IMG/VR virus record: IMGVR_UViG_3300025671_000154
Coordinates: 1 to 41,335 of that record
Source of the DNA: a virus
DNA length: 41,335 nt
Strand: one strand, 5' to 3'
Position numbers and translations under genes: made by a program. The notes beneath the pieces were generated by a model. It made no database searches. It saw only the letters and a list, made by a program, of their open reading frames with translations, and had not been told where the DNA came from. Below, one piece after another: positions 39,072-41,335 of this stretch. How positions within the stretch are numbered: the stretch's first letter is position 1; the number at the start of each line of letters is the position of its first letter.

Positions 39072-41089
39072 TATAAATGCCTATTACGTTTAGTGTTTAA
39101 TAAATTATAATTTTTATCACTTACAAAGTTTCCTATTAACCAACATAAAGGTTCACCTATACCTGCATAGATTCTTCCTAATAAATCAAATTTACCTTGA
39201 TTCATTCTCCATGCAATATCATTTGCTCTATGTTGTGCAATATGTTTCCAAACTTTTCTGTAAGTTTTAAATTTTTGAATATGTCTTACTGTTGGAATTG
39301 CCCAAGCTAAATATCCTTTTAAATGTTTTTTACTTAAATGTCTGTAAGTAAATCTTATATCTCTTACTAAATCAGCTGTAGATAATTCTCCTGTTTTATT
39401 TAATTCTGTACAAATAACTCTTTGTGATCCACCGCCACCACCTTTGTTGTGTACTACATATTTATCTGCAATATATGAATTGTCATTTGAAACATTAAAA
39501 TTGTATAAAGGTGTTTTAGGACTTTCTATATCTTTTGATTTAATATCAGTAATTTCTAATAAACCATTTTCAGTTATAAGTTTATCACCAACTTTTAATT
39601 CACCTTTTAATTGATTATATAATTCAATACCATCACGTTCTTTTGTTTTTTCTGGTTTAATAGATTTCCAACCTTCATCTGTCATGAATGGGTGTTCTGA
39701 AGTAAAAAAATAATGTTCAGTATTATTAAATGAATATAATTTTCTTTCACCTAATAATGTAGGATCTAATTTAATAACTTCATTATCACCTTTGTATCCT
39801 TTTACTTTATCTCCAACTATAATATCTTCAATATTTTTAGTTGTACCATCTGCCATAGTAATTTTAGTACCAGCAATAAAACAACTTCCATATGCTGCTT
39901 CTTCTTTAGTTTGTTCTCCAAAGCTATCTTTACCTGTGCTTTCTTTTCTACTACCGTAGACTTCTTTGTTTTCTGCTTTTGCTTTTGCTCGATCTGCTAC
40001 TTCTTTATTTTTTTTATTATTATATTCTTCTAATTGTTTTTCCATTTTTTTAGTATCATCTATAAATTTTTGAGATACATTTTTAGTAGCAATAGTATTT
40101 TTTCTTGTTGCAATTCTAGTACGAGCACCTCTAGCTATATCTCCAAATGCAGAAACTGCATTCATACCAGCAAATACATCTGTAGCTGGATTACCTCCTA
40201 CTCTACCATTATCCATAACATTAAAATAAGATTTATTAAATTTGTCTGTAGGAGATTCTTGAATATTAGCAGCTATACTTCTAGCAATTGTAGCTATTGG
40301 CCCAGACGTTAAAACTTTACCTACGCTAGTAGCTAATGACTGTAATCCTGTTTTAACTGTAGATAAACCAGTTGTCGGTGCTTCTGGTTTTACATCTTCT
40401 TTTTCAGCAGGATCAGCTAATGTGCCTGCAGTTGAACCTGCAAATCTTGCAGTATCTAAAGGTTGTGCAGCAACTTTACTAATACCTAATTGTGCAGCAT
40501 CTGAAGTCATTGCAGCTCTAGCATCTGCAGTTGTAGATGCATATGCTTGAGGTGCTTGAACTTGTTGTGCACCTAAACTTAAACTTCTAAAAGGACTAAT
40601 AGGTGTTTTATCTACAACTATACCTGGAGCTTTTGGTTGTGTTGTATCACCAGCTATATCTCTCATAGTTGGTCTTTCAAATGATGATTTAGTTGTTTGT
40701 TGTGTAGTATCACCAGCTATATCTCTCATAGTTGGTCTAGCTACACCTAAACTAGTTGTAGTTGTATCAACTTGCGGATCAATTTTTTTAGCTTCTTTTT
40801 GTAGCTGTGCTTGGCTCAACATTTCTGAACCAGTATAATCTATTCTATCCCCACCTGTTGCAGGTTTAAATGCTTCTGTAGTTTGTTGTGCTACAGTTTG
40901 TGTAGTAGCTTCTGTAGTTGCTTTTGATGTATCTGTAGTACCAGCAGTTGTAGTTGTATAATCTGGTATAGATAATTTTTTAACAGGAGTAAATCCAACT
41001 TGTTTGACTGTATATTTTCCAGTAGTAGGATCTTGAACTAATTCAAAAGTTCCACCACCAATTCTATTTACATCAAAAGTTGTTGCCAT
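39071..41089 (-). CDS. Hint (intein/hedgehog-like) domain protein, 672 aa
   Basis: Three parts are visible. Residues 1-400 are low-complexity Thr/Gln/Ala, then helical. Residues 403-548 are a Hint domain: C403 followed by F-I-A-G-T-K-I, T-M-A-D-G; T463-S-E-H466; and the end V-V-H547-N548. Residue 549 is Lys, not Cys, Ser or Thr, so ordinary splicing is not expected, but autocleavage is possible. After a five-Gly run comes a C-terminal domain (V-I-C-T-E-L, then Y-L-A-W-A-I-P-T, G-E-P-L-C-W) known to me from proteins of alphaproteobacterial phages. AAGGAA precedes the ATG. Confidence 0.8.
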   Translation of the reverse strand: MATTFDVNRIGGGTFELVQDPTTGKYTVKQVGFTPVKKLSIPDYTTTTAGTTDTSKATTEATTQTVAQQTTEAFKPATGGDRIDYTGSEMLSQAQLQKEAKKIDPQVDTTTTSLGVARPTMRDIAGDTTQQTTKSSFERPTMRDIAGDTTQPKAPGIVVDKTPISPFRSLSLGAQQVQAPQAYASTTADARAAMTSDAAQLGISKVAAQPLDTARFAGSTAGTLADPAEKEDVKPEAPTTGLSTVKTGLQSLATSVGKVLTSGPIATIARSIAANIQESPTDKFNKSYFNVMDNGRVGGNPATDVFAGMNAVSAFGDIARGARTRIATRKNTIATKNVSQKFIDDTKKMEKQLEEYNNKKNKEVADRAKAKAENKEVYGSRKESTGKDSFGEQTKEEAAYGSCFIAGTKITMADGTTKNIEDIIVGDKVKGYKGDNEVIKLDPTLLGERKLYSFNNTEHYFFTSEHPFMTDEGWKSIKPEKTKERDGIELYNQLKGELKVGDKLITENGLLEITDIKSKDIESPKTPLYNFNVSNDNSYIADKYVVHNKGGGGGSQRVICTELNKTGELSTADLVRDIRFTYRHLSKKHLKGYLAWAIPTVRHIQKFKTYRKVWKHIAQHRANDIAWRMNQGKFDLLGRIYAGIGEPLCWLIGNFVSDKNYNLLNTKRNRHL
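40644..40738 (-). repeat. 32-bp direct repeat in Hint-protein gene
   Basis: Two identical 32-base copies (40644-40675 and 40707-40738) lie exactly 63 bases (21 codons) apart. They encode two copies of R-P-T-M-R-D-I-A-G-D-T-T in the N-terminal region of the 672-aa protein. Confidence 0.85.
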
Positions 41090-41090
41090 A

Positions 41091-41297
41091 TTATTCCTTA
41101 TTGCGTTTGTTCGCTTCCTTCAGGTTGAGTATTTGCCGCACTAAAGCCAGCTTCCCCTGGCATCGGCACACTTCCCGTTCCGATGTTGCCACCTCCAGCT
41201 CCCGATACATCTGTTGCTGAAGCTCCAGGAGGTACTTCTCCAGTTGGCCCCATTTGACTTTGTCCTCTAGCAGAGGCAGTATTGTTTTGATTTCCAT
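41091..41297 (-). CDS. Small helical protein overlapping the portal end in another frame, 68 aa
   Basis: The frame is nested in the last part of the portal-like frame. It encodes a regular amphipathic helical protein: L-P-L-L-E-D-K-V-K-W-G-Q-L-E-K-Y-L, R-E-L-E-V-A-T-S-E-R-E and A-L-V-R-Q-I-L-N-L-K-E-A. I know this type of protein (W...L...Y, then E-x-A, then L-L-N-L) from the same place in podovirus genomes. GGGGA precedes the ATG. The local GC is higher than in the rest of the arm, as expected for two-frame coding. The stop is 1 base before the next start. Confidence 0.65.
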   Translation of the reverse strand: MEIKTILPLLEDKVKWGQLEKYLLELQQQMYRELEVATSEREVCRCQGKLALVRQILNLKEANKRNKE

Positions 41298-41335
41298 TTG
41301 CCATCCCCATTATTTGTGCATAGATCGCAGCTTTT
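41098..41335 (-). CDS. Portal protein C-terminal end, truncated by window edge
   Basis: The frame is open to the right edge (K-A-A-I-Y-A-Q-I-M-G-M-A before the first listed ATG). It then gives a Gly/Pro/Gln-rich tail with P-P-G-A-S-A-T-D-V and G-G-G-N-I-G-T-G-S-V-P-M-P-G-E-A-G-F-S. I recall this tail type from portal proteins of marine podoviruses, and gene order (portal before scaffold and capsid) agrees. Only the last 79 or so residues are in the window. The main body lies outside, so this is a probable, not proven, call. Confidence 0.6.
   Translation of the reverse strand, partial: KAAIYAQIMGMANGNQNNTASARGQSQMGPTGEVPPGASATDVSGAGGGNIGTGSVPMPGEAGFSAANTQPEGSEQTQ

Noticed and set aside
1-41335. 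Possibility that the window is a complete circular phage genome
   Set aside because: Both edges cut open frames of different families that do not join as one gene, and terminase and most of the portal are missing.

Overview
The window is a fragment of an AT-rich, lytic, short-tailed (T7-like) phage genome, most likely from a marine alphaproteobacterial host such as SAR11/Pelagibacter. The host is an inference from base composition and from many small protein families that I recognise from marine podoviruses; nothing in the sequence names the host. Both ends cut through genes. The left edge enters a conserved phage gene already in frame, and the right edge stops in what looks like the 3' end of a portal gene. 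Terminase, most of the portal and any integrase or phage RNA polymerase are therefore missing or lie outside the window. No tRNA, CRISPR array or insertion sequence was seen.

The layout is two convergent arms. The left arm (about 1-11,105, + strand) holds DNA metabolism genes: a GP88-like Cys-rich protein, a TOPRIM primase, a separate DnaB/T7-type helicase, a family A DNA polymerase with a DnaJ-like zinc motif between exonuclease and palm, a putative ssDNA-binding protein with its own consensus promoter, a Cas4/AddB-like Fe-S nuclease, a metallophosphoesterase, a DUF3310-like protein and many small unknown genes. The right arm (41,335 down to 11,163, - strand) is the virion and lysis operon. 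In transcription order it holds the portal end with a nested frame, a Hint-domain protein, a P/Q-rich protein, scaffold, major capsid protein, a capsid-associated protein, an adaptor with a carbohydrate-binding-like insert, and a nozzle. Next come a long fibre, an adhesin block (three tandem paralogues, two small fibres, a polyglycine adhesin, assembly chaperone-like proteins), a 2OG-Fe(II) oxygenase, internal or ejected virion proteins (459, 115, 171, 324 and 1173 aa), a lysis cassette with amidase and holin-like protein, small basic proteins, and a final 786-aa protein with a polyvalent-protein-like domain.

The arms meet at 11,083-11,165 in two back-to-back intrinsic terminators, one per strand. 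Almost all neighbouring genes overlap by ATGA or TAATG or are separated by a few bases, so translational coupling is general. Two near-consensus sigma70 promoters (before 6,778 on + and before 31,581 on -) suggest that at least part of transcription uses host RNA polymerase. Several genes shorter than 60 codons fit exactly into the coupling chain and are listed.

The most interesting points are the Hint (intein/hedgehog) domain with a non-splicing C-terminal junction in a virion-region protein, the overlapping-frame gene at the portal end, the zinc-motif insertion in the polymerase, the carbohydrate-binding-like insertion in the adaptor, the multi-adhesin block with an internal consensus promoter, and the 8-Cys/5-His microprotein in the lysis cassette.
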